From Dipteronia dyeriana (taxonomy: Eukaryota; Streptophyta; Magnoliopsida; Sapindales; Sapindaceae), in the NCBI GenBank assembly GCA_032871835.1, contig CM065295.1:24996501-25060500 (forward strand): DNA of 64,000 nucleotides. The letters run 5' to 3'. The number at the start of each line of letters is the position of its first letter. Within the stretch, counting starts at the first letter, position 1. Under the pieces are notes generated by a model, which had not been told where the DNA came from, made no database searches, and saw only the letters and a list, made by a program, of their open reading frames with translations. The position numbers and the translations under genes were made by a program. This document shows positions 1 through 10,240 of the stretch, piece by piece.

Positions 1-576
1 CGATGAGTAGTATATCATCAACGTAAAGAACTAGAAAAACCAACTTGTCACATTTAAGCCTTTTGTATACACAAGGTTCATCAAGGTTTTGAATAAATCC
101 AAAACTTTTCACGGCTTGATCGAACCTTATGTTCCAGGATTTGGATGCTTGCTTTAATCCATATATGGATCTTTGCAACTTGCATACATTTTCCTTTGGC
201 CCTTTTCAATGAATCCTTCTGGATGCATCATATAAATGCTTTCGTCTAGACTTCCATTAAGGAAAGTTGTCTTGACATCCATTTGCCAAATCTCTAGGTC
301 TAGAAATGCCGTAACGGATAAGAGTATCCTAATGGATTTAAGCATGGCCACATAAGAGAAGGTTTCTTCATAATCGATAACTTCCTTCTGTGTATAAACT
401 TTAGCTACCAATCTAGCTTTAATGGTTTCCACATTTCCATCCATTCCTCTTTTCCTCTTGTATACCCAATTGCACCCGATGAGTTTTATCCTTTTAGGCA
501 AGTTTACAAGAGACCAGACTTTGTTTTTGAACATAGATTCAATTTCGGATTGCATTGCTTTTGCCAATGGCGACAA
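1..576 (-). pseudogene. Ty1/copia reverse transcriptase, partial, cut by the window edge
   Basis: This is the N-terminal and palm part of a copia RT (RVT_2 family), which copies element RNA into cDNA in the cytoplasmic particle. Read on the minus strand, it shows the usual entry region (NWVYKRKRG, ARLVAK), the first catalytic aspartate in MDVKTTFLNG, the YGLKQASKSWN stretch and the YVDD catalytic box at 14-25. The reading frame leaves the window right after the box, so RNase H and the 3' LTR lie outside. A frame break near 150-180 separates the MDVK part from the YGLKQ part. The element continues upstream into the integrase at higher coordinates. It is certainly copia; the lineage is not settled from this piece. 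Confidence 0.93.
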
Positions 577-1555
577 TCAATATCTTCTATTGCTTCCTTG
601 CACGTATAGGGATCATCGTCGTCCAGAAGATTCTCTACAAATTCTCCTAGACCAATGTATCTCTCGGGTTGTCTAACAACCCTCCCACTAAGATGAGGTA
701 TGGTAGATTGTTGATCTTGTGTTGGTACGGAACTTACAATTGGGCTTGGTTGCGAAACCTCTTGTATCTCCTAAAAGCTCATTTAAAACAATTCTACTTT
801 TAGGCACAAAAATATTCATATAGTCCTATTCTAGAAATTTGGCATTTGTCGAAACAAATACTTTAAGATCTGAAGGACTATAAAAATAATATCATATTGT
901 TCCTTTTTGATACCCTACAAATATGCATGTTTCTGAAAGGGACTCCATCTTTTCTGTCTTTCCTTTTAACACGTGTGCAGGACATCCAAATATCCTTAAG
1001 TGTTGTAAACTAGGCTTTCGCCCGGTCCATAACTCATGCGGTGTTTTAGGAACCGACTTAGATGGTACATCGTTTATAATATACATGGCAGTTTGTAAAG
1101 CATATCCCCAAAAAGAAAAAGGGAGCGTTGAATAACTCAACATAGACCTAACCATATCCAAAAGAGTTATATTTCTCCTTTCTGCCACCCCATTTTGTTG
1201 AGGTGTGCCTGGTGCAGAAAGCTGAGAAATTATTCCATTATCAATAAGATATTTCTGAAACTCACCAGATAGATATTCTCCACCACGATCGGACCTCAAG
1301 ATTTTTTATGTGTTTCTCAAGCTGATTTTCTACTTCAACTTTAAATGCTTTGAACATATCAAAAGAATCCGACTTATGTCTCAGATACACATAGCCAAAT
1401 CTTGAGTGATCATCCGTGAAAGTGATGAAGTACTCATATCCAGCTTTAGCTTGAATGCTCATCGGTCTACACACATCAGTGTGTATCAATCCTAAACATT
1501 CGATGGCTCTTGCGCCTTTGGTCGTAAACGACCTTTTGGTCATTTTACCGTCCAA
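577..1555 (-). pseudogene. Ty1/copia integrase core and IN-RT linker, frameshifted
   Basis: The integrase (rve family) joins element cDNA to host DNA. The N-terminal part has HTDV and FTDDHSRFGYVYL, the latter containing the conserved core aspartate region. The next part has [12 protein letters not shown] and [13 protein letters not shown], which supply the second D and the E of the DDE triad, followed by the C-terminal signature [20 protein letters not shown] frameshift near 1262-1299 splits the core just before SDRGGE. The 577-891 segment is the decayed linker towards RT; it still reads FVSTNAKFLE and IFVPKSRIVLNEL but carries stops. Same frame family and direction as the RT fragment, so one element. 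Confidence 0.93.
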
Positions 1556-2116
1556 ACAAGATTCACAAGTTGGTAGATCATCAACCTTTAAGTCACTTAG
1601 ATGTCAGTCACATACCAATCTTTTAATCCTATTAAGGTTGATCTGACCTAAGCGCAAATGCCATAGGTAGGTTTCATCTTTTGATAATTTTTCTCTTTTA
1701 TGATTAGGTTCCGTTGATTCCGTGTCTAACAAGTGAGAGATATTTCCATGCAAATAGAATAAACCGTTTTCCAATGTACCTTTGTAAATAATTTTGTCAT
1801 TCTTACTAATAATAAAAGTTTTATTAAAAGTAACCTAATAACCAAATTTATTTAAACAAGAATTTGAAATTAAATTCCTCTTGAATTGAGGTAAATAATA
1901 AACGTTTATTAAATCTAAATGCATACTAGAATCTAAATTGATTCTAATGTCTCCCACTACACTAGTAAACACCAACGCCCCGTTGCCAAAATGCATATTG
2001 AATTCATTCTTATTCAGTCTATTCCTTTAACCCTTTTAACCACAATGGAAACTCTTCCCTTTGATCTTGGTTACTTTGTTTGTCTCCTTCTAAGAAGGCC
2101 CAAGTTGCTTTTTCCT
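1556..2116 (-). pseudogene. Ty1/copia zinc-knuckle and pre-integrase remnant, protease active site deleted
   Basis: On the minus strand the segment nearest the integrase reads as a GAG_pre-integrs domain: LWHLRLGQINLNRIKRLV, then a stop, then LKVDDLPTCESCLDGKM with its C-x2-C pair. Further upstream is the region that normally follows the protease active site (FGNGALVF, YYLPQFKRNLIS). Near 2040-2060 is a broken gag zinc knuckle (KSFHCG, stop, KG). The DSGA/DTGA protease active site expected between knuckle and FGNG is absent, so an internal deletion has joined gag to post-active-site protease. At about 2117-2151 the coding remnant meets LTR sequence directly, so most of gag and the leader are gone too. 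Confidence 0.8.
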
Positions 2117-2151
2117 CTGTTGTTTCTTGACCTTCTAACGGGTCACAACTC

Positions 2152-3140
2152 AATCACAATCAACAAATGATTCACTTTGGTCCGATCTATTTAATTTTAG
2201 TTCATTCCACTAAAGAACTAAAATTGAACTCATAAATAAAGATAGAATAAGTTGATGTTTACTCACTCATACCCTAGACAACCTTATTGGAGAAAGTGTA
2301 TCCTCGTAAAGAATACCAGTAATCGCCAAAAGCTCATAGATCACCTATAACTCACCTAGCTACCATATTTACTCATATGACCACATTTTGAACTTGGATA
2401 TTTTGACTTGTCCAGAAGCCATGTTTCAATAGACACTATTGAAAACTTAACGTTAAGATTTAATATCCAATATCTCAAAACATCCATACGATGATATTAT
2501 ACTCTCATTCAATAAATGGAGCCACGATGTCTATATCTATAAATGAAGTCCTCTATCGATTAACAAATGAATACCACTAAATAATCGAGGATAGACTATG
2601 CTATATAATCGTACTCATTGCTAGCTTAAATGATAACACTTGCAACCATACGTCCATCATTTATCTCAGGATTGAGATAGACTCTCCGATTGTCTTCAAA
2701 TAAAAAACTTTTATCAATTGACAGTTCTAGATAAAGTATTTCATTGTGATCCTATTCAATGCACCCAGTGCACTAGATTCTTTTTCTCAAAGACACCACA
2801 CTTTGATGATTTTAGACTCATCATAACACATTTGGTACCACTCAAATGCTAGCAAGAGAATCTACAACTTTGACAAGATAAAGGCACCCAATCTTCTATC
2901 TTAAGTTGTGAATATTATTCAAGACTAACTAAAGAATTGTGTCTACCTCATACATATCTAGATGTATGAACAATTCTTATTTTCTCATAGTCTTTTGATC
3001 TTATGATTATTTACTTTTGACAATTATAATAATTAAACTATAAATGCTATAAGACTTGTTAAACTAGAAATCACTTTATCCATATGAAAAATATTGTTAA
3101 TTATAATATTACACTCTTGCTATCTAGCATAATCCTAACA
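2152..3140 (-). repeat. Copia 5' LTR, partial (right-hand part)
   Basis: This stretch matches 20298-21227 closely (for example the shared blocks around 2200-2240 and 20350-20390, and 2930-3030 and 21070-21170). On the minus strand it begins TGTTAGGATTATGCTAG at 3140, a typical copia LTR start. In the second copy the LTR continues to a 3' end next to a tRNA-iMet primer site; here the inner roughly 1.4 kb of the LTR and the primer site are deleted and the sequence passes into the pol remnant. Its outer edge abuts Athila-type LTR sequence without a gap. Confidence 0.8.
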
Positions 3141-4265
3141 AAAAATACTCACTGTGCTAGACAACATCTGTCTGTCTACAGTGAGTCAAAACTCCGTAAA
3201 GATTAAAGGGGATAAACCACTCTCTGATAGATATGGATAAAAGTACCCACTGTGCTAGACAATATATGTCTGTCTACGGTGAGTCAAAAACTCTATAAAG
3301 ATCATAGAGGAGAAACCACTCTCTGATAAATATGGGTAAGAGTGCCCAATGTGCTAGACAATATATGTCTATCTACAGTGAGTCAAAAACTCCACAAAGA
3401 TCAGAGGGGATAAAGCAAAAAAATAATAAACTTACCAAAATTTTATCATATTTTCCATACCAACATTATCACCTTTGGCCCCAGCTATATAAAATTAGCC
3501 AGACATAATTTTACTAGAAAATAGTTATTTTATTTATACTGAAGATTTGAGAACAAAAGAGAGAGAATTTCACAAATCTAATATCAGATTTTGATTCAGA
3601 TTGTGTAAATTAGGGGGGGAGGTCTCCTATTTATACAAAATATGGATGAAAATTGAACATCGGATGAATTTAGAATGGAGCGTCCAGATTGTGCCATGTC
3701 ATCAGGGAACAGTGAATAGTGAATAGTAAACACATCCGTGAAAGTCAATAGAGAATAGTGCAACGGCTTCTAGAATATTATTCTCTACAGCACGTGTACG
3801 GTGCACTCACAATTTAGGCCAATAAGAATGTTCCACATCATCGGTCTATAATCTTCTAGAAAGTTAACTATGCACAGTGCACCGACTTCTAAAATGTGAT
3901 TCTCTGCGGCCGCGTGTATGTGCACTCGCAGTTTGGTCCAATAGTAATGTGCCACATCATTAGGAACAGTGAAAGTCAACTGTGAACAATAAAAGTCAAA
4001 ATTTCAAAAAATGCCCTTCATGGCCTTCCTAAGGTTTTTGACATTCTAAACTTGAAAACGATGTTTGTTTTGCCATCAGACTTCTCCATAATTATGAATT
4101 GATTGAATTATCTCTAAAATACAAATAAAAATACACTAATTACTACACAACACATTTATTTAAGCGAGCGAACAAAATTATGTCTAGATTGGAGAATTAA
4201 TCGTATTGGAAATGTAAAATGGTGATATTATCCCTTAGTAAACATACACTTTTCAGTGTTAATCA
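3141..4265 (-). repeat. Athila-like 3' LTR of copy A, missing its outer end
   Basis: It ends on the plus strand with ...GTTAATCA at 4265, as the other three LTR copies do, followed by a purine-rich tract on the minus strand (TTAGGGGTG). The outer roughly 290 bp, which in other copies start TGACACGTCC, are absent: the copy begins inside the first ~98-bp subrepeat. Two further subrepeats follow at 3217 and 3316. A TATAAATA box on the minus strand (3628-3635) is shared with the other LTRs. Confidence 0.88.
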
Positions 4266-4521
4266 CACCCCTAACCTGCTTATTGCTAGTCCCTAGTAAC
4301 TAAAGCGAAAATAGTAAAAACTCAAATTCAAATCTCTAAACTACCAATTAGACAAACTCTCTCATCTCTTTTCTCTCCTTTTGACAGCCAATCATCAATT
4401 GAGTTATCAATCAAACTTTCTTGTGCTCAATAAAGATCAACACAATAACTATGAGATTCAATTGAAATCAAGTAACATTTTCATTCCGAAATCTCATCAA
4501 GGCTTCTTTCTTAGGCAATAG

Positions 4522-4554
<33 letters not shown>

Positions 4555-5494
4555 ACAAAATTGGAAACAAACATTCCATCTTTAATCCATGTAGCGAGCT
4601 CTAGACCAATGACTCCCAAACTAGTTGGCTTGAGGGCATTAAGTGTTAAAACACTTCTACGGGCTTAATTACTCGGATTGCAAATGTCTTTTTTTTAATA
4701 GTACAATTCCCTTACGCTTTCTCTTTAACTCGTGTAATGAGATTTAGATCAATGACTCTCAAACCAGTTGGTCTTAGGGCATTAGATATTGAAGCACCCC
4801 CTCAGACTTAATTGCTCGAGTTAAAGAGGCTAGAAAACTACACTTTATTCTTATCCAAACTCCATCGTTTTGCCTGAACACTCTATGCTTACTGAGACAT
4901 GAGGCCCGGCTACTAGGTAAGAGTTTTAGTCAAAACACACAAAATTATTAATATTAGTATTACTATATATATTTTTAAACAAGACCACTGCCTCGGTTGT
5001 TACCCTTGAATGATGTTTCAAAACTAAATATCACAAAATCTCAACTTACTGCACATAATCACGTGTCAATGTGCATGGGTGTTCAGAATTGTTCAAAAAA
5101 ATTCTCAAGATGACTTAATGAACAAAAGGATTAGTCAATGATATTACAATGGAGAGTTTATATATTTGAATAGTCAGAAGAGAGAAAAAAAATGAATCAG
5201 AACTACAAAGATGCGTCTCAGAAGTATCTAAAAGATCTACTTAATCAGCCATCTTTACAAAAAAAATGGTCAGAAGTTAGTTTTTTTTTTTTTTGAAAAA
5301 CAAAAGTTATTGAATCAACTATCCCCTCTCCCCAACCAGAACGAGACATTGTCCCCAATGTCTTTAGAAGGAGTTAAGGTTTAGAAGATATCACCTGAAC
5401 AACTTGAAAGACAACAAAATCCTGTAAAACAACAAAATAAATACAAAATAAAGAAAAATAAAGGAAAATAAAATGCATAAAAACAATGGGACAA
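4266..5494 (-). other. 3' noncoding region of Athila-like copy A
   Basis: No supported gene. The stretch matches 45514-46749 of copy B. It contains a T tract (about 4522-4548) and two diverged direct repeats of about 146 bp spacing (starting near 4584 and 4728) that share a core around CAATGACTCxCAAAC. It lies between the LOG stop codon and the 3' LTR. Confidence 0.7.
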
Positions 5495-6147
5495 TCACAA
5501 ACTGAGATTCAGATTAATTCTGTGTTTCTTGTTCTCTTCATCAATGGACAAATCAATTTTGGAGGTTGAGGGATCTGGCTCATAATTAAAAGCTTGTAAC
5601 TGGTTAATTAGCTCATGAGGACTTGAAGCAGAGATAAAGATTTTTCGAATTGAAGGTGGAATGTAATAATTTTTCTTAGCATGATCAAGAAATGAAAGCA
5701 AACCATCATAAAATTTATTAACATTTAACAAACCGATGAGTTTCTCATGGATGTGTAGTTATGCCAGTATGCCATTGTAAAGATTTATTCTAAGGTTCCA
5801 AAACCACCTGGCAAAGCTACAAACGCATCAGCATGATGTAAAATAGCAATCAATCTTTAACGCATACCTGAAACAGCTAGCTCTTCGCCGTTTGTCTTTC
5901 CGATGATGTCTGTCGTGGCCATAGGTTTTGGGACAATATCCAGAACTTGACTACCTCCGTCTCGTGTAGCTTGTGAAACATACCCCATTAATCCCAAGTT
6001 ACCTCCTCCATACACTAGGTGTATTTTTCGCTCAGCCAAAACCTTACCAAGATGAGTTGCAACATCAACAAACTCTTTGTATTTCCCATAATTGGTGCCA
6101 CCAAACACACAAATGTTTGTGAATCGTTTAGTTGAAGGTGACGCCAT
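5495..6147 (-). pseudogene. LOG: LOG-like cytokinin riboside 5'-monophosphate phosphoribohydrolase, captured, copy A
   Basis: LOG enzymes release active cytokinin bases from their riboside monophosphates in plant cells. The frame starts MASPSTKRF at 6147 and shows VFGGTNYGKYKEF, VYGGGNLGLMG (about residues 45-55) and the hallmark PGGFGTLE (about 113-120), then after a frameshift LLSFLDHAKKNYYIPPS and a short acidic/basic tail. Total span is about 217 codons, close to the usual 210-220 for the family. Breaks: a stop at codon 97 where copy B has GAA, a stop in place of the last glutamate of the PGGxGTxxE motif, and a one-base loss near 5770. Plant LOG genes normally have several introns; this copy has none. 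It lies in sense orientation between pol position and 3' LTR of an Athila-like element. Family call is firm; current activity is very unlikely. Confidence 0.92.
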
Positions 6148-6217
6148 TAATGCACTGTCTGAAATTTTCTTTTGAATGTTTATGAGTGCTTTAAGCAAAA
6201 TGGAAAACAAATACTTG

Positions 6218-6225
6218 TATTTATA
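6218..6225 (-). promoter_or_regulatory. TATA-like box upstream of LOG copy A
   Basis: TATAAATA lies about 71 bp upstream of the LOG-like ATG on the same strand, and the identical box sits at the same distance in copy B. The spacing suits a plant core promoter with a 40-50 nt leader. That it ever worked is inference. Confidence 0.4.
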
Positions 6226-6383
6226 GATCCTGAAAAGGTAACACAATGATACACCTATATGTATAGGGTGACGAATTGGTCAATGATATTAGATCCAAAT
6301 GGTTCAAAAATAAAAAGTAAACAACAATAATTATAAAAGACATTAAATACGGAAGGAAAAAGATAATAAAAACAAAAGGATAT

Positions 6384-6962
6384 TTACTGGTAGTTATGAT
6401 TGTGGCCCACATCTTCCTCTGGTTTTACGTCCAGAAACGGCCTCAACGCCCTATATGGGTCGTGGATATGCTTCCCATCCAATTTTCTTATAAATTGGCA
6501 AATAGGGTCTTTTAAAGTCAGATTTCCAAGACTATATTGTGCATGTTCCTTTTGAAATTGTGGCCATAATCGGTCAATTGCAATTTGCACATATCCACTA
6601 AGATGTGCATAAAGAGTCGTTAGGATATTATCCAATGACTCCTTACGCAAACCATGCCTAATGAATAAAATTTTATCTTTCCGATTATTAGACACCATTA
6701 CTAAAGGACGACAACGTGTGTTACAAGTTGTACGTGCACATTTGTGACAAGTAACCCCTAACTTCTTAGCTCTTCATTTTTTTACAAGGTTACTTCTTCC
6801 AAAACCAGGCATGTAAGATATAAATGAATCATCAGACTAACCTGCTAGACATACCTTAGCTTCGATCAACCAGCAAATTTCAACAGGAATTTTGTTTATC
6901 ATCAGTAAGCGTAATCTTTCGGAACGTGCTTTGTAAATTTTTTTCGGAGCATTTTGGGGCAA
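6384..6962 (-). pseudogene. Unknown conserved frame with CxxC cluster, copy A
   Basis: I do not recognise this frame. It reads from about LPQNAPKKIYKARSERLRL, through one TAG and one TGA, into RAKKLGVTCHKCARTTCNTRC, then an open stretch rich in helix-forming residues (HGLRKESLDNILTTLYAHL) ending KPEEDVGHNHNYQ. The cluster is C-x2-C-x4-C-x3-C, which could bind metal. The same frame, in register, is found in copy B (47638-48222), where the TGA before RAKKLGV is also present, so that stop is older than both copies. Downstream of the TGA copy A is open for 130 codons. It sits between pol position and LOG in both copies. It could be a second captured host segment or an env-position frame. Confidence 0.5.
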
Positions 6963-7284
6963 CGATAAAAAAAGTTTTCGCAGGTTTGTAAAAATTTTAT
7001 CCATGTCTTGTTTTGGGGATCAGTTATTTAGGAAACTGAATTAAACCGACTTGAATTGTCTCGGAGTACCGTTATCCACCACTTAATCGGGGTTATATAG
7101 TAAAACACACCAAATAAAAATTGAACCTAGAAATTAATCCTATAAAAATTCAAATCGTAAAAGCGAACAAAAACAAAAATAATAATTGCAAACACAAATA
7201 AAGTCAAAAGCAAAAGATTTGTTTACTCACCTTTGTAACAAGGGTCAAAAAGGATGGCAGAGTCTTTTTGAAAATCTGTATTTT
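6963..7284 (-). other. Pol-to-LOG spacer and integrase C-terminal tail of copy A
   Basis: Matches 48223-48538 of copy B. The part nearest 7284 is the very end of the pol frame (KVSKQ-like tail and the last codons before the deletion); the rest has no supportable frame. Confidence 0.55.
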
Positions 7285-7693
7285 CTAAGAGTCTTTTTGT
7301 AACCAATTTTTAGCTTAATATTTTAAGAAAGAAGGGAAAAACTTAAGCCTGATTATATCCATGCTAACATTTTGGTCAGTGCAAGTGTTACAGACTTCCT
7401 CAAACTCCTTAAGATGCAAATATGGGTTTTAAGATTCAAGACCGTGAAAATTGAGTAAAAGTTGAATGATTCCCGATTTAAAATTAAAGTGTGCTGCATT
7501 TGGTGGGAAAGCTATGCATGAAGGTGCTCTATTACGTGTGGGATTCATGTAGTCTCTAAGAGTTATAGGTGGATTTGGGTAAATGTGTTGGTTAAGGTCA
7601 ACATAAGGCGGACAGTTGCTGTGTTGAGATATGTTGTCAAGGTTGTCTAAACGGTTTTTGGTTTGGTTTCCTACTGGATATCTAAGTGGGTTT
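7285..7693 (-). pseudogene. Athila-like gag remnant, fused to the integrase tail by a deletion
   Basis: On the minus strand this reads as the N-terminal half of Athila-type gag: LRDYMNPT, FPPNAAHFNFKSGIIQLL, EEVCNTCTDQNVSMDIIRL, with a few stops. It corresponds to 53412-53820 of copy B. At 7285-7289 (CTAAG) it joins sequence that in copy B lies 4869 bp away at the integrase C-terminus; CTAAG is present at both parental positions, so the join is a microhomology deletion. At its upstream end the frame is interrupted by the copia insertion at 7699 and resumes at 15967. Confidence 0.85.
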
Positions 7694-7698
7694 TCAGC

Positions 7699-9275
7699 CG
7701 TAAAGTCCTCAATTGTTGATTAGCTTATTTCGTGAACAAATCACATTTTTAGGGTATTATGTAAGGGTCTCAAGACCTCAAGAGGAGAAGCACCAAAGGT
7801 AAAACTCTTGTGCTTACTTACTTTGAAGAGATAGTTGTACACACTCACATATCCATGCATAACTCTTATTCTTATATGCTAAGTGGTTATACTTGTGTGC
7901 ATTTTGATTTAAATGACTCTTGTTTGATATATTTGCATCTTGTAATTAAAGGTTCATGTCATGCTAGGCAATAGAATAGGATGCATGTTTCATCACTCTT
8001 GAACTTGTTGAAATTGTATGTTTGAGTGATTGAAAATAGACCTTGCGATGTGGTGAGCTACTCGACCAGTGCACCTCACCAGCGCAACATTCATAGTGGA
8101 CCGTCGCTAGTCATGCGCCACTGAGCTACGCTACTGCACCTGTGCGCAGTTGAAAAATATAGACGTGCGCTGGTGGTGCCCTACTCTTCTAGTGCAGCCT
8201 CACAAGCGCAAACATCCCAGAGAATTTGTGATTGTGTTGCGCCACTGGGATGCGCCACTCGTCCAGCGCCTTTTATAAAAATAGGTTGTATGCTACTCGA
8301 CCATCGCAAGACACCAGTGCACACAGAGGAAGCTGGAACGTTTTTTCCAAAATGACCTCACTTTGTTTGGATCTTTATATATTTAACTCAGTGCTTTCAG
8401 GTCGTGCAAGAGTTCAGAACATCACATATTTTTCTTAGAACACATTTCAAAGGTAAAACTCTTCCAAGAACTATTTTTAATCACTCAAAGCTTTCCCATG
8501 TGCATCAAAACTTCATCTTGTATCATCTAAGTTCATTTAGAGTGCATCTATGGATAGGGTTGCTTCATCATATATTGTTTGGTAAGTTCTTCACTACCTT
8601 CTTACAAGTTAAGTGTTTTACTTGCTAAACCTTTTCTTTAATTATTTGTATGCTCTAAGAAGATTTTCTAGATACAAATTAGAGATTGTTGTGATGCCAT
8701 GATTGAGTGTTGTATTGTGACAGCTTCATAGGATTGTTTGATCTATGTTTAGCTAAGCTTCTTGAACATGTCATTTAGCTCTTGATATCTAGGATTGCAT
8801 TAAATGTCATCTCATTATCCTAGATAAGCATATAGGGTTTCTTAGCCTTATTTGTTCAATGAATATCATCATATATTCACTTAGGACACTTTATCTCTTC
8901 ATTGAGAAGAAAGTCTTGTGTTGCTTTCGGGAGTAGGTAGCTTAAAGCACAAGCAAGATGAACTAGGTTCTCTTATACCGAGATTAGGTAGTGGTGGAGG
9001 ATTAAACCGGGATTAGGTTGTAATTCTTTTATCATTAGTGGATTCAGGGTTCTAGTGTGGCGCACTTATCAGCCCGTGGTTTTTCCCATTTGGAGGGTTT
9101 CCACCTATATCTCAAGTGTTTTTACTAATTCCGCATTTATTACACTTGTGGTATCTTTGTAACTAGATAGGGGTATTTTCGTTAACTTGACTCTTAACGA
9201 AAATTGGGTAAAAGTTAATTAAAATCTATTCACCCCCCCTCTAGATTAATATTTCACACCATAATATTTGTTTCA
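7699..9275 (+). repeat. 5' LTR of the Sirevirus-like element
   Basis: It begins CGTAAAGTCC (TG expected) and ends ...TTTGTTTCA, and aligns end to end with 14392-15961. Near the end is the motif CTATTCAC, a run of seven C, then CTAGATTAAT. The 3' LTR has a longer C run at the same place. Confidence 0.9.
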
Positions 9276-9277
9276 GT

Positions 9278-9290
9278 TGGTAACAGAGCT
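9278..9290 (+). promoter_or_regulatory. Primer-binding site, tRNA-iMet type
   Basis: TGGTAACAGAGC begins two bases after the LTR end and differs by one base from TGGTATCAGAGC, the complement of the plant initiator tRNA 3' end used by copia elements. Confidence 0.75.
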
Positions 9291-10240
9291 TGAAGAAAGA
9301 GCTTGAAGATGCTAGAGAGTTGTTGGCCAAGATAAACTCTAGTACCAAGAAACTTGACCACATGCTAGATGTTGGAAAGATGCCAAGTGACAAGAAGGGG
9401 CTTGGGTTTGAAGATGACAAGATGCCCTCCACTCCAAGCAAGACCATTTTTGTAAGAAGCATGAACCTCAATGGGTCCTCTCCTCATCAAACTCCTAGGA
9501 AGAAGCTTGATCGAGGAGAGTGTCCAAGTAGTGCTCAAGTAAAGGTGGCACCAAGAAGCCCACCTCAAGCTCATCCTACAAGGGCTCCTCAAGTTACATT
9601 CCCTCAACCAAAAGCTCACAAAGGGAAGACACCTATCATGCAAGCTCAACCATGGAAGCAATCAAGTCTTGCTCAACAACAAAGAAGGAAAGCTCATCAA
9701 CAACAAGGAAGACAACCACAAAGGCATGAGAAGGCTCCAATGCATCCTCAAGGATATGGTATAATTCCTAACTTTTTACTTACATGTCATTTTTGTGGTA
9801 TTGATGGTCACATTAGACCAAATTGCTTTAGGTATATCAAGTTGTGTAGGATTGAAAGCATGATAGAGAAGAAAAAGGCTAGAGCCATGAAGCATGATCT
9901 TAGAACATCTAGAGCCATGATGCATGATCCTAGGACATCTAGAGCCATTATACATGTCACTAGGAAAAGTGGAACACCTTTGCATGATCCTAGGACATTT
10001 AGAGCCCATATACCATTGACCACTAGAAATGAAAATACTGCACCTAGGTGGATTAGAAAGGATGAACACCTTTTCCATCTTGCACAAATTGCTTTGAAAG
10101 CTCATTCTTGTTATTTTTGGTATTTGGATAGTGGGTGCTCTAGGCACATGACTGGAAATAAGAGTTTCTTTGAGACTCTTATGATGGAGGATGGAGAAAA
10201 TGTCACCTTTGGTGATGGATCCAAAAAGAAGGTCAAATGA
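9290..10240 (+). pseudogene. Sirevirus-like gag C-terminus, zinc knuckle and aspartic protease
   Basis: The frame starts right behind the primer site with a helical stretch (KKELEDARELLAKI), passes a Q/P/K-rich basic linker, then a knuckle CHFCGIDGHIRPNC (C-x2-C-x4-H-x4-C), a short repeated block (HDPRTSRA-like, four times between about residues 195 and 245) and the copia protease box WYLDSGCSRHMTG, where D-S-G is catalytic. The stop at 10238-10240 falls inside protease; the same frame continues beyond it. The globular gag domain and the first knuckle that should lie between primer site and this point are absent. Confidence 0.9.

Noticed and set aside
9365..9661. Minus-strand frames opposite the Sirevirus-like gag/protease part
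   Set aside because: They are antisense shadows of a well-supported plus-strand frame.
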